Assembly: GCF_007565055.1 (NCBI RefSeq)
Contig: NC_044557.1
Span: 78,936,595 to 79,000,594 of the forward strand
Reading direction: 5' to 3'
Origin: Rhinopithecus roxellana
Taxonomy: Eukaryota; Chordata; Mammalia; Primates; Cercopithecidae
DNA length: 64,000 nucleotides
The position numbers and the translations under genes are program-made. A model generated the notes under the pieces. The model worked only from the letters and a program-made list of their open reading frames with translations. It was not told where the DNA came from and made no database searches. Every line of letters starts with the position of its first letter. Position 1 is the first letter of the stretch. Positions 1 to 11,752 of the stretch are shown piece by piece.

Positions 1-208
1 CATCCATTAAATGTTTATGAAATCGACCATGTATTAAGACATAGTCTTAATATTAAGCTAGAAAACCAACAAATTTTAAGCCATCGTTATCAAGGAACAT
101 ATTTTCTATCATAGCTAAATTAAGTAAGAAATAAATAATTAAAGTTAAACATTATAAACTCCTGAAATTAAAAATCTTATATACTATATAGTTGTTGTTC
201 ACCGAAAC

Positions 209-286
209 TCAACACTGGTAAAAGACAGTAAAACGATGCTTGTAAGGAAATGTATTGCCCTACACACAATATTAGAGAAGAACAAA
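209..286 (+). repeat. Direct repeat, copy A (partner 710-787)
   Basis: This stretch recurs 501 bp downstream with about 7 mismatches in the first 76 positions and no indel. Both copies share the block ending in 'cctacacacaatattagag'. It is not a repeat family I recognise, so it looks like a local segmental duplication of a piece of unique DNA. Confidence 0.8.
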
Positions 287-709
287 ATGAAGAATAATAA
301 TTATTCCCTTTTCCTATTTTATTTTGAAGTCATGCAATCTTTTTCATTTATAGAAGAGTTATACTATACAACATTTATACATATTTAACAGCCTTTTCAG
401 AGTATTCAGGTGGACTTTGGAAGACTTTAACTCTGTTTATTCCAAAATTATTTGTGACTGCTGTTCACATCACAGCTGAGCTTTATATTATTTCATACAT
501 TTACATATTTTGATATTATTTTATACTTTAATTGTGTAATTTGACATATTGATTCTGCAATAAGAGCCTGACTTTGTAGTTTGTTGAGCACTAACAGATT
601 TTAATCCTCACCCCTCCCTCCTGCCCTATGTCCCACAATCTGGAGCAAAGAAGACATCATCATAGAAATCACAAATATTTAGGAATATATGATGGCAAAA
701 TAGCAAAAT

Positions 710-787
710 TCAACACTGGTGAAAGGCAGTAAAACAATGCTTGAAGGCAAATGTATTGACCTACACACAATATTAGAGAAGAACAAT
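710..787 (+). repeat. Direct repeat, copy B (partner 209-286)
   Basis: Second copy of the 76-bp block at 209-286, same orientation. The flanks of the two copies differ, so only this block was copied. Confidence 0.8.
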
Positions 788-2604
788 GGCTGAAAACTGA
801 CGAGCTGAACATCCAATTTAGGAGTGACTCAAAGAATAACTATAAATTTAGAAAAGGAGTACCTTTTAAAAAGTATCAAGCATAAGTGTACATATCACTG
901 GAATAGAAAATAGAGAATAGCAGACTCGATGAGGTAAAATATTAATTTGTTTTTAAAAGAAAAAATACCAAACTGTTTTTGGAGTAATCATTGGAAACTA
1001 AGATCTATTATAAAATAGAAAAAGATACAGTTATAAATACTTAAAGGTTAAAAATCACAAAAATAATGCAAAGCACCAAATAAAAATTATTTATTTAAAA
1101 AATTCTTTACTGTTAATTGTAACATTGGCGCATGATAGTAAAAATAATTACTCATCACAAAAATTTTGAATGTGCAACTATGCACTATTCATTACAAACA
1201 CTCCTCTAGAGAAATGGGTCTTAAGGAGCAGAATTTTCAGTGGCCTCTCTTTATTTCTTCCAGGATTCTCAACTAGGTACTCTGAAACTGCCATCCGCTG
1301 GTTAGCACTAGCATTTAATGATGGCAATGCTCTTCTTCAAATCACAGTGTTTAATTTCTTGAGGGAACAATACATTTCAGAATCTTGAAAACATAAGTCG
1401 AAAGCATGCTTTGTATAATTTTGTAATGTGGAGTGACAAAATGAGAGGGAAACACTATCGGGGATACCAAAGAAAATGTTACATCATTTTATAATTCTTA
1501 AAATCTCTTTATAAAAATACATCTCTGCTGTGTGAAGCTCGACTGGGTACATAATCTCACTGTTGTGCGGGAAGGGTTTATGCTGCCAATAAAGAACTCT
1601 TTGGTGCCTTTTAGAGCAATTGACTTTCTTATTACCTAACTTTTGGGGTGGGAGGGGGTGGGAAGGAGAGAAATTCCCTCAGACTAATAAGCCAAAACTT
1701 CTAAAAAGTGACAATGACAGAATATATACAAATACAATCACGGTCTAATCATTTACATAGATTTAAATTATTTGTCATATGCATTTATCACTCAATACAG
1801 AAAAGCATGACATCTTTGTCATCCCAGCATCCCAGTTTAGGTTTTATGATAATCACATTTATTTTACTGACTAAATCTTTTATTTTTCCCTGATTATAAA
1901 AGTAAACTATGTTAATTAGGAAAATATGTAACAATAAAAAAGCACAAAGATTAAAAAGTCATGTTTACTCCAAATCAAATATAATTTCTAGTAATATTTT
2001 GGTGTGTATCAGCCTTTTGTTTCCATGTGTGTTTGTGTGAGTGTGTGTATTAGTATGCAGGTATGTGCACACAAACAACAAATACTTAGATGGCCACGTA
2101 TTGATTACAAAAAATGCATACGTAAAGAAGAAAACAAGTTTCTTCTGAAGATTTATACAGGTTTAATTGTGTTTAATTGTGTTGAGATTAAAATAATAAA
2201 ACAATTTACTTTTATGATAAAAATGCCTGAAATATACAGATACTACAGTCATTCTGTCAAATAGATCATTGTTTATATCATTTTACTTTTATCTTTGTTT
2301 TCGATTCATTTTTCTGCATTGAACGAAACAATGTCACATGTATATAAATTATATCTACACCTACAGAACTGTAGACAATGCTTTCTGTTTCACATTACAC
2401 ATAACTTCACTTACATCTCATAACATTTGTTGAAGTTCTGGGGCTATAATTATCTTAAAGCATGAGTCCTACTTCTGTCTTCATGGATTAATTCCTCCCT
2501 AAGTAGTAAAAAGACCTTCTGAACACTATTAAGCTAAATTTATAATTTTCCTCCCCTCAAAAAGCAGGCATATTGTGGGTTTCCCTCCTCTGCGCTTTCA
2601 ATGC

Positions 2605-2795
2605 ACCTTATGCAATCCTTCATTTTAGCACTTATCTCACTGTGCTGTAATTATTTGTTTGCATTTGTCTCTCCCATCAAATAATGATCTCATTAAAGTA
2701 GCACCTATTTCTTACACAACCCTAAATTCCTGACACCTAGCAAAATTCTTGGCATACAGTAAACTTAAGCAAATAATTGTTAAATGAGTGAAACC
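2605..2795 (+). repeat. L2 LINE 3' end (ancient)
   Basis: The order of blocks resembles the 3' end of L2: a 'ctcactgtgctgtaa' start, a 'tctcattaaagtagc' block, 'tgacacctagcaaaattcttggca' type wording (split over 2731-2755), then a tail like 'aataattgttaaatgagtga'. The match is diverged, as expected for a mammal-wide element. Part of this sequence (2704-2738) has an inverted copy at 3616-3650. Confidence 0.55.
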
Positions 2796-3254
2796 ACCAA
2801 CTCTCTTAAATCATTCTCACCAGTTTTAATGGCACAATTTGTATAGCAGTGTTGACAGAATGGCTGCTTTCATTAAGTTATCTGTAGAGATTTCACAGCT
2901 GCTATCCACACATTGAATCATTCTTAGGTTTAGCAGTCTCCATATACATTTACAAATTACTAAATAATTTGTCACGGTATTTGTGAGCTGCTCACATGAA
3001 TAATAGATTTACAATTACTAATTGATTTCCGATTTGGTGTCTGTCAACATTGAAATAAATAGGACCATAACGTTTCCTCAGCACACTTAGAAAGTCACAG
3101 TGGATCTTCTTTGTTGGGATTTAGAAAACATTTGAAGAAGTATAATGGAATAAGATGGTCAACATTATCTGAAAAATTTCTATGCTTTGTAAAGGCAAAT
3201 AACTGGTTTTTAGATATTTTAAAACATGTTAATTAATTAACTAATTACATTTAC
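2796..3254. other. Unassigned AT-rich DNA
   Basis: No gene or repeat recognised between the L2 tail and the start of the old L1. A short TTAA-rich run occurs near 3228-3245. Confidence 0.5.
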
Positions 3255-3540
3255 ATAAGCCCTAGCTAGAGGGTAACTGTCCATCCTAGTGGTTGGAACC
3301 TGAGATCCAGCAACACGTACTACCATGGGTTAAACTGCACCAGAGTCCTACCTAAATAAACTTGAAAGACAGTTTCGGCAACAAGGACTAAAATTCTTGG
3401 GCAAGTTCTAGTGCTGTGCTGGGCTTAAAGCCAGTTAACTGGAGGTACACGAAATCCAAGGAAACACTTGCTGTTGTAGCCAAAGGAGTGCTTACGTTAC
3501 ACCTTCTCTGACTCCAAGCAGTGTAACTCACAGCTCCTAG

Positions 3541-3784
3541 AGTAGAGGGAAGAGAGATGGGGCACAAAGTTTATTCAAAGGGATAACAACAGAAAACTTT
3601 CCAAACCTAGGAACCAGGTGTCAGGAATTTAGGGTTGAATAAGAAATAGGCAAACTAGAGAAATACATCAATATTCAAATGCAGGATGCTTCTAGAACAC
3701 CAAGCAGATTTAACTCAACTAAGATTCCTCAAGATATTTAATAATCAAACTCTCCAAGTCGAGGATAAAGAAAGAATCCAAAAG
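3541..3784 (+). repeat. ORF1-derived segment misplaced inside the L1 5'UTR
   Basis: This stretch matches the ORF1 3' half of the same element (4914-5112), sharing 'caaagtttatt', 'ttccaaacctag' and 'cagatttaa', with many point differences. Sequence on both sides (to about 3540 and from about 3785) is 5'UTR. It has no poly(A), so it was not a separate retrotransposed insertion. It is interrupted at about 3611-3656 by foreign sequence, most of which is an inverted copy of the nearby L2. Confidence 0.8.
3616..3650 (-). repeat. Inverted 35-bp copy of L2 sequence 2704-2738
   Basis: The reverse complement of 2704-2738 matches this stretch at 33 of 35 positions, with the only differences at two adjacent bases. 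The source lies about 0.9 kb upstream. The insert sits inside the misplaced ORF1 piece. Confidence 0.85.
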
Positions 3785-4329
3785 ACAAAGCCTTTTTTGT
3801 CTTGAAACTTGGATACCAGCTCAACTTCAGTAAAATAAAGTACCAAGAGGGTTCCTAAAGCCCCCATTCCAGGTTCTAGCTCCTGGATGGCATTTCTAGG
3901 CACATTCTGATCCAAAAGGAAACTTGCTTCCGTGAAGAGAAAGACCATTCCTGGCAGAATTAAAGGCCTGCTGACTAAGGAGCCCTTGAACCTCGAACTA
4001 ACATCAGTGGTAGTCAGGAAATAATAGACACAGGCCTTGGGTGAAACCCACTACTGTTCTTGTTTCAGATGTGACCCAGTACAGACCCAGTTGTGACGGC
4101 CACTGGAGTGTTTGCATCACCCCTCCCCCAACTCCAGGTTCTCTCTGTGCTGAGCTACTTGGGAAGGGAAAGGAAGAAGAGACTGTCTGATAATCCAGGG
4201 AATTCTCTTGCATCTTACCCCAGACCACGAAGATGGTACCTCAATAAGTCTGCAAGAGTCACATCATTATGGGGTTTGGGGTACCTCTTATGCAGATGCT
4301 GCTGCAGTGACTAAAGACTTAGATCACAA

Positions 4330-5390
4330 GACTTAATTCCATTTGAAGATTTGAAAAGCCTTCTCAAGAAAAAAGGATATGAACAAGTCCATATTGTGAA
4401 GATTACACAAAATTCTAACACTTCAATGCCCAGACAATGACAAGTAACCGTGAGCATAAAGGTCATCAGGAAAACATGACCTCATCAAAAAAACAAAAAA
4501 CACCCTAAATATGACATGACAGACTAATTCCAGAGTGACAGAGATATGAGAACTTTCACACAGAGAATTTAAAATAGCAGTTTTGAAGAAGCTCAACAAA
4601 ATTCAATATAACACAGAGAAGGAATTCAGAATTCTATAAGATAAATTTAACAAAGACCTCGAAACAATTTGAAATAATCAAGCAGAAATTATGGATCTGA
4701 AAAATTCAACTGACAAACTGAGAAATACCTCAGAGTCTCTCAATAGCAGAATTGATAAGGCAGAAGAAAGAATTGGTGACCTTGAAGGAAGACTATTTGA
4801 AAATACACAATGAGAAAAATCAAAAGAAAAAATAATATAAAATACTGAGGAACACCTACAGGAGCTAGAGAATAGCCTCAAAAGGGAAAATCTAACAGAT
4901 ATTGGCCTTAAAGAGGAGGTACAGAGAGGGATAGGTGTACAAAGTTTATTTAAAGGAATAATAACAGAGAAATTTCCAAACCTAGAGAAAGATACCAATA
5001 TTCAATTACAAGGAGGTTACAGAACTCCAAGTAGATTTAATCATATTAAGACTACCTCAACATATTTAATAATGAATATCCCAAAGTCAAGGCCAAAGAA
5101 AGGATCCTAAAAGAATAGAAAATAAAAATAAAATAAAATACAAAGAAACTCCAATATGTCTGGCAACAGATTTCTCAGTGGAAATAGTACAGACCTAGAG
5201 AATGGCATGATTTATTTAAAGTGCCGAGGAAAATGAAACCTTTTATCCAAGAATGTTATAACTAGCAAAAATATTCTTTAAACTTAAAAAGAAATACAGA
5301 CTTTGTGAGACAAATGAAAGCTAAACAATTTTTATCAACACCTGTCCTATCCTACAAGATATGCTAAAGAAATTTCCTTACCTGAAAGAA
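4330..5390 (+). pseudogene. Old L1 ORF1 remnant
   Basis: DNA-level remnant of L1 ORF1, whose product is the RNA-binding, coiled-coil protein that coats L1 RNA. The coiled-coil-coding part is visible as 'gaattgataaggcagaagaa' (about 4751-4770), followed by blocks that match the RNA-binding region. No long + strand frame survives: stops and indels are scattered through it. A 106-codon minus-strand frame at 4678-4998 is a by-product of the A-rich sense strand. Boundaries are approximate. Confidence 0.75.
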
Positions 5391-5439
5391 ATGGACATTA
5401 ATGAGCAATAAGAAATCACTTGAATATACAAAACCTATT

Positions 5440-5639
5440 GGTAATGGTAAGGACACAAGCAAATGCAGAGTATTATAACACTTTAATTGGTGTGTGTAAA
5501 CTGCTATTTTGAGTAAGAAGACTAAAAGATGAACTTGCTGGTACCAGTAAGAACACAACAAATACAGAGTATTATAACACTTTAATTGTGGTGTGTAAAC
5601 TGCTTTTTTGAGTATGAAGACTAAAAGGTGAACTAACCA
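5440..5639 (+). repeat. 100-bp tandem duplication in the old L1 inter-ORF region
   Basis: Copy 1 (5440-5539) and copy 2 (5540-5639) both contain 'agagtattataacacttta', then 'gtgtgtaaactgct', then 'gaagactaaaag'. The period is 100 bp with roughly a dozen differences. As far as I recall the L1 consensus has one copy here. Confidence 0.8.
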
Positions 5640-6132
5640 AAAATACCTACAACAATATTTTAAGACATAGAAAATATAATTAGATATAATTAGAAATAAC
5701 ACAAACTTTAAAAGTTGTTGGGGGAGGGGGTAAATCTAAAGTGCAGAGTTCTTATTAGTTTTATCTTTGCTTGTTTGTTAATTTGTTTACTTTTGTAATA
5801 AGCATTAACTTGTCATAAGTTTAAAAATATGGGTTACTAAGAGTTGGAAGCCTTATGGAAACTTCAAATAAAAAAACTGAAATAATTTATACACCAAACC
5901 CCATGACACATAATTTACCTATATAGCAAACCTGCACATGTAACCTTGAACCTAAAATAGAAATTTAAAAAAAAACACTGAGAGAAAAATAAACCCACAA
6001 CATATATGCAAAAGTTAAAAAGCAAGAAATTGAAACATATCACCGGAGAAAATCACTTTCACAAAAAGGAAGACAGGAAAGAAGGAGGAAAGGAAGTAAA
6101 GAGCACAAAACAACCAGAAAACAAATAACAAA

Positions 6133-9100
6133 ATGGCAGTTAGTAAGTCCTTACTTATCAATGATAACATTTAATGGAAATGGACTAACCTCTCCAATCA
6201 AAAGACATAAGAGATGGAAGGGGTTGAAAAAAAAAATCAAGACCTAATAATCTGTCGCCTACAAGAAACACACTTTACCTGTAAAGGCACAGATAGACAG
6301 AAAATAAAGGGATGGAAAAAGATATGTCATTCCAATGGAACCAAAAAAGATCAGGGTAACTATATTTATATCAGACAGATAGATTTCAAGATTTAAAAAA
6401 AAGAGGTGACACAGCTCATTGTATAATTATAAAGATGTTAATTAAGCAAAAATTACAGCAATCATAAACATATATGCACCCAACACTGAACCATCAAGAT
6501 ATATAAAGCAAATATTACTAGAGCTAAAGAGAGAGACAGACCTCAACACAATAAAACTTAGAGACTCCATCAGCTCACTTTCAACATTGGACCAATTGGT
6601 CACACAGAAATTCAATAAAGAAATAACAGATTTAATATGTACGGTAGACTGAATGGACCTAATAGGTAATTATAGAACATAGCCAATGGCTATAGAATAC
6701 ATATTCTTGTCAGCACGTGTATCCTTTTCAAGGATGAGCCATATGTTAGGCCAAAAAACAAGTCTTAAAATAATTTAAAAAATTGAAATCTTTCAAATAT
6801 CTTCTCGGACCACAATGGAATGATATTAAAAATCAATAACAAGAGGAACTTTGCAAACTATAGAAATATATAGAAACTAAATAACAAGCTCCTGAATAAT
6901 CAATAGCTCAATGAAGAAATTAAGAAAAAATTTAAAAAACATGCCAGAATCTATGGGATATAGCAAAAGCAGTACTAAGAGGAAACTTAATAGCAATAAG
7001 TGCCTATGTTAAACAAAAAAGTAGAAAAATATCAAATAAACAACTTAATGTTGCATATTAAAGAACTGGAAAAGCAAGAGCAAACTCAAAATTGGTAGAA
7101 ATAATAATAATAATCAGAGCAGAAATAAATACAATTGAAATGAATGAAACAAATTAAAAAAATTAACACAATGCAATCAGTTTTTAAAAGATACACAACA
7201 TTGACAAACTTTTAATCAGACTAAGACAAAAAGAGAGAAAACTCGAATAAAATAGATATGAAAAAAGAGACATTGCAACTGATAACACAGAAATTCAAAG
7301 AATCATTTGAGACTACTATGAGCAACTCTACTCCAATAAATTGTAAAACTTATAGGAAATGGAAAAATTACTAGACACATACAACCTATCCAAACCAAAC
7401 CTGAAGAAAGATGAATAGAGTAAAAACAAGTAATAAGATCAAAGATGTAATAAAATGTTTCCCAGTGGAAAAAAAAAAAAAAAGCCTGGAGCCTAATGGC
7501 TTCAAACAGAAAAATTCGGTAAATTTGCAGGATACAAAGTCAACATGCAAAAATCAGTGACATTTCTATATGCCAACAGCAAACAATCCTGAAAAAGAAA
7601 TCAAGAAAGTAATTCCATTTACAATAGCTGCAAATAAAATAAAATAAAATAAAATATCTAGGAATAAACTTAACCAAAAAAGCTTAAACTTCTCTAAAAT
7701 GAAAACAATAAAACATTGATGTAAGAAATTGGAAGGGACAGAAAAAATGGAAAGATATTCCATGTTCATGGATTGGAAGAACCATTATTGTTAAAGTATC
7801 CGTACTACCCAAAGCAATTTACAGATTCAGTGCAATCTCTATCAAAATACCAATGGCCTCCTTCACAGAAATTTTTCAAAAAATTATAAAACTTATGTGG
7901 AACCATAAAAGACCTAGAATAGCCCAAAGGGCAAAAAGAAAAAAAAAAAAAAAAACTGGAGGAATCTCATTGCTTGAGCTCAAATTATGCTACAGAGCTA
8001 TAGTAACCAAAAAAGCAGAGTTCTAGCATAAAAACAGATACACAGATCAACAAAAGAGAAGAGAGAACCCAGAAATAAATCCATACACGTACAGTAAACT
8101 CATTTCAACAAAGGTTTTAAGAGCATACACTGGGGAAAGGACAGTCTCTTAAATAAATGATGCTGGGAAAACTGAATATACAAATGCAGAAGAATGAAAC
8201 TATACCTGTCTCTTTAGATATGTAAACTAAAATCAAAATGGCTTGAAGACTTAAATCAAGCATCTCAAACTATTAAACTACTAAAAGAAAACTGGAAAAC
8301 TCTATAGAAAATTGGACAGGGCAAATATTTCTTGTAGAATTTTCCAGTTTTCTTTTAGTAGTTTAATAGTTTGAGATTTTCGATTTAAGCCTTCACAGGC
8401 ATCCAAAGCAAAAGTGAAAAAAATGGGAACACATCAAGTTTAAAAGCTTCTGAACAAAAGGGAAAAAAATCAACAAAGTAAAGAGGCAACCCACAGAATG
8501 GGAGGAAATATTTACGAGCTATCCATATGACAAGGGATTAATAACCAGAATGTATACGGAACTCAAACAACTATAGAAACAAATCGAATAATTGTATTAA
8601 AAGTGAGAAAAATATTTGAATAGATATTTCTCAAATGGAGACAGATATACAAATGTGAAATAGGTCTATGAAAATGTACTCAACATCATTAATCATCAGA
8701 GAAACGCAAATCACAGCTGCAATGTGATATCTCACCCCAGTTAAAATAACTCTTATCTAAAATGCAGGCAATAACAAATGCTAGTGAGAATGTGAAGAAA
8801 GGGTGACCTCATACGCTGTTGGTGGAAATGTAAATTAACACAGCAACGATGAAGAACAGTTTGGAGGGTCCTCAAAAAGCTAAAAGTAGACCTACCATAT
8901 GATCCAGCCATCCCTTTGCTAGGTATATGCCCAAAAGAAAGGAAATCAGTATATCAAAGAGGTATCTGTACTCTTATGTTTGTTGCAGCACTGCCTATAT
9001 TACCTGAGATTTGAAAGCAAACTAAGTGTCCATCAACAGATGAATGGGAAAAGCGTGGTACATATACACAATGGAATAATACTCAGCTGTAAAAGAGAAC

Positions 9101-9210
9101 CAGATCCAGATGTTTGCAAAAACATGGATGGAACTGGAGATCATTATGTTAAGTAAAATAAGCCAGGCACAGAAAGACAACCTTCATATGTTGTCATTCA
9201 TACAGGGAGT
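6133..9210 (+). pseudogene. Old L1 ORF2 remnant, RT core deleted
   Basis: Remnant of L1 ORF2 (endonuclease plus reverse transcriptase). The endonuclease part starts near 6133 and the phrase coding 'CRLQETHFTCK' is readable at 6253-6285. Near 7490-7505 the sequence is at the RT motif usually read SPGPDGF, but by about 7520 it has jumped to the region usually read SGYKIN. The RT palm, including the catalytic FADD box, is therefore absent. The C-terminal region resumes and runs to about 9210. Poly(A) expansions occur at about 7470-7483 and 7940-7955. It is non-coding now. Confidence 0.8.
8250..8389. repeat. Inverted repeat: two 55-bp arms, 30-bp loop
   Basis: Arms are 8250-8304 and 8335-8389. 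They pair at 51 of 55 positions with no indels; the loop is 8305-8334. The left arm is ordinary L1 ORF2 sequence in its expected place. The right arm is an inverted extra copy in place of the ORF2 bases normally found there, and ORF2-like sequence resumes right after it. Confidence 0.92.
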
Positions 9211-9575
9211 TAAAAATTAAAACAACTGAACTCATGGAGATAGAGAGGAAAATGATGGTTACCAGAGTCTGGGGAGGGTAGTGGAGGGTAAAATTGGGAA
9301 GGATTAATGGGTATCAAAATATAGTTAGATACAGTATTTGATAGCACAATAGGGTGACTACAGTCAACAGGAATTTGTTGTATATCTAATGCTTGAGGTG
9401 ATGGATACCCCAATACTCTGATGTGATTATTATATATTGTAGGACTGTTTCAAAATATCTCAAGTACCCCATAAATAGACACACCTATGTATCCACAGTA
9501 ATGTAGAAAAACCCTTTCAAGAATCACATTTATCCCCAAAATATGAACAACTATTATGTATCAATAAAAATGTTT

Positions 9576-11439
9576 TTTAATAACAGTAAAATGTTTAGTT
9601 TATCTGTATAAAATGGCCAATTTGATAATGTGCATGGGCCAATATTCTGTGGAAGGGAGTAGTGAAATTATTCTTTTTAAAAATTATAACGATGTATAGA
9701 AACTCACTGATTTATATCAAGATGAATATAAAGAGAAAATTTCCCTTGACTTATAAAAAATTTATAAAATTAAAGTACTGTCAAATCATCAGATTAATTT
9801 TATAAATTACCAATTTTAGTTTGTTATTGTTTGAACTGACATTCATTAGGGAATCTAAACAAGGTATGGTTTTTAAATTTTTTATTTAGTAAACTGCATA
9901 CTGCATCGAAATAACAGTAAGTATGTGGTATAGATTTAGGATAGCAGGTCAAGCGTCAGATTTCCAATAAATAATCCAAATCATATTTACCTGTAAGTTT
10001 TTGGGTAGCATGCTTGTTAAGAAAAGCATATAGAATATCTCTACCACTTTATCTCAAACAAGCATAAATGTCTATTTGATACATTTTTGTAATTTTATAA
10101 ACCTATTCTCTGTTTAAATGCACTCTGAGGTAACAGTGGTTTGAATGAATTTCTTCCTACCTTCAACTTTAAAGAGCAGCGGGACAGTGAAGCTGATTGA
10201 AGAAAAAGACAATGCCACAAAGGTGAGATTTTTGGAACAAGGATACAAATTATGAATCCACTGTTTATAAACAGTAACAGCTCATGCAACATAATTGAGA
10301 ACACTCCCAGTGTGTCCCAAAAATACTTGCCAGAAGGACTGTCTTATTAGGAGATGAATGAATTATGTGGTTGACTAAATTTTGGCTTAAAAAATTATCC
10401 ACTTCCTCTAAAATGTTTGATTTCTCCAAATCAATCACCACCTGGCCATATTATTGCAAAATTGATGAATTATAGGAGTTTTACTTCCTGACACCTTTGT
10501 CTGATATCATGTGAAGAATGATATTCCAGTGCTAGGGACAAGCTGCAAATGAACCAGGTCAGGGGTTTATATTTTAGTTGCATAGACACATATGCAAAAA
10601 ACTCCAACAATTTCCAAATAGTGACAAAGCAAATATCTATTATTAGAGAGATTATCATGCCAACAGAATGGAAATCTGCTTAACTGTGACCAAAATCTAA
10701 TTAATTAACAAATCTCTATTCTGCAGTTAATTCAATCACCTCATGCACATAATTTGAATTTGTAAAAGAAAATATATTTTTATTATTAAGAACGTAGGGT
10801 ATACATAATAGCCTTCTGCTGCTCAGTTTTTCTTTACTATGTACAACGGCTGTCGCTAAAGTAAAAGTTGCCAGAATATATTTAACACTGAAGTTCATCA
10901 CTGAGGAGATGAAAAAGTACATGGGTTAACAAGTCTTTGATTATATTAATGTCTAAAATAAAGGAGTTTTTAAACTAATTAATTTAGCTTTTATGTTACA
11001 GAAAGTAATTCTAACTTTCGTTACATTTATTTAATGCCTAGAGCACTTGGCATAGTTAAAAATAAATACACTATTGCTGATCAGGCTGATAAACATGCTT
11101 TTACCTTTCAAATAATTTTTAGAGGATGTTAATTAGATAGCGTGTTGCAAAAATACTTAATGAGTCCTCATGTGAAGTGAAAATTCTAAGTAGCTTCCTT
11201 TTGTGTCTTAATACAGACTTGATTAGTAGCTCTTGGGTAATTATGTTCTAAAGTACTAAAGCAAGAATATTGGGAGGAGATACATTTAAATTATAACTAA
11301 TACAAAATTATACGTGATAGATTTTTAAAATATAATGTATTAGCAACATGGTGATTTTGCCAAGCTATGCAACTAGACTTGAACTTTATTAATTATAAAT
11401 ATGTTTTCTTTGGATTTTGGATTTGAATTTATGTATACT
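9576..11439. other. Unassigned AT-rich DNA
   Basis: No gene or recognised repeat. Frames of 60-70 codons on the minus strand (10095-10304, 10470-10658, 10716-10922) show no domain or compositional support. Confidence 0.55.
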
Positions 11440-11752
11440 GGCCGGGCGCGGTGGCTCAAGCCTGTAATCCCAGCACTTTGGGAGGCCGAGGCGGGCGGAT
11501 CACGAGGTCTGCAGCTCCAGACCATCCTGGCTAACACGGTGAAACCCTGTCTCTACTAAAAATACAAACAAAAATTAGCCCGGTGTGGCGGCGGGCGCCT
11601 GTAGTCCCAGCTACTCCGGAGGCTGAGGCAGGAGAATGGCGTGAATCTGGAAGGCGGAGCTTGCAGTGGCCGAGATTGTGCCACTGCACCATTGCACTCC
11701 TGCCTGGGCGACAGAGCAAGACTCCGTCGCCAAAAGAAAAAAAAAAAAAAAA
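11440..11752 (+). mobile_element. AluY-type SINE (possibly AluYRa lineage)
   Basis: A full-length Alu starts 'ggccgggcgcggtggctcaa' and ends in an A-rich tail (11732-11752). 'ggctcaagcctg' and 'ctactccggaggctg' are shared with the younger Alu at 62504 and differ from the usual human AluY wording. A cluster of changes at 11509-11518 is noted in the findings. A target duplication is not clear; 'tatgtatact' before and 'taggtacact' after is a weak candidate. Confidence 0.93.

Larger units (their letters stand above)
1..2604. other. Unassigned AT-rich DNA
   Basis: No gene or confidently recognised repeat. Both strands are rich in stop codons; the longest frames (60-86 codons) have no family motif. 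The only internal structure seen is a direct duplication, listed separately. A short TG-rich patch lies near 2030-2060. Confidence 0.6.
3255..9575 (+). mobile_element. Old near full-length L1 (L1PB/L1MA type), decayed
   Basis: A LINE-1 in + orientation runs from 5'UTR through ORF1 and ORF2 to a 3'UTR. The 5'UTR (about 3255-4320) has the phrases 'ggaacctgagatccagcaac', 'gctgtgctgggctt' and 'cacccctcccccaactcc'. ORF1 remains span about 4330-5390, ORF2 remains about 6133-9210, and the 3'UTR (about 9210-9575) has 'tgcttgaggtgatggatacc' and 'gatgtgattattat'. Stops and frameshifts occur throughout, so no protein is expected. It is internally rearranged: an ORF1 piece in the 5'UTR, a tandem duplication after ORF1, a missing RT core and an inverted duplication near the ORF2 3' end, each listed below. 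Subfamily is from memory of consensus wording and is approximate. I found no clear target site duplication. Confidence 0.9.

Noticed and set aside
4678..4998. 106-codon minus-strand frame
   Set aside because: Antisense shadow of the A-rich ORF1 coiled-coil region of the old L1.
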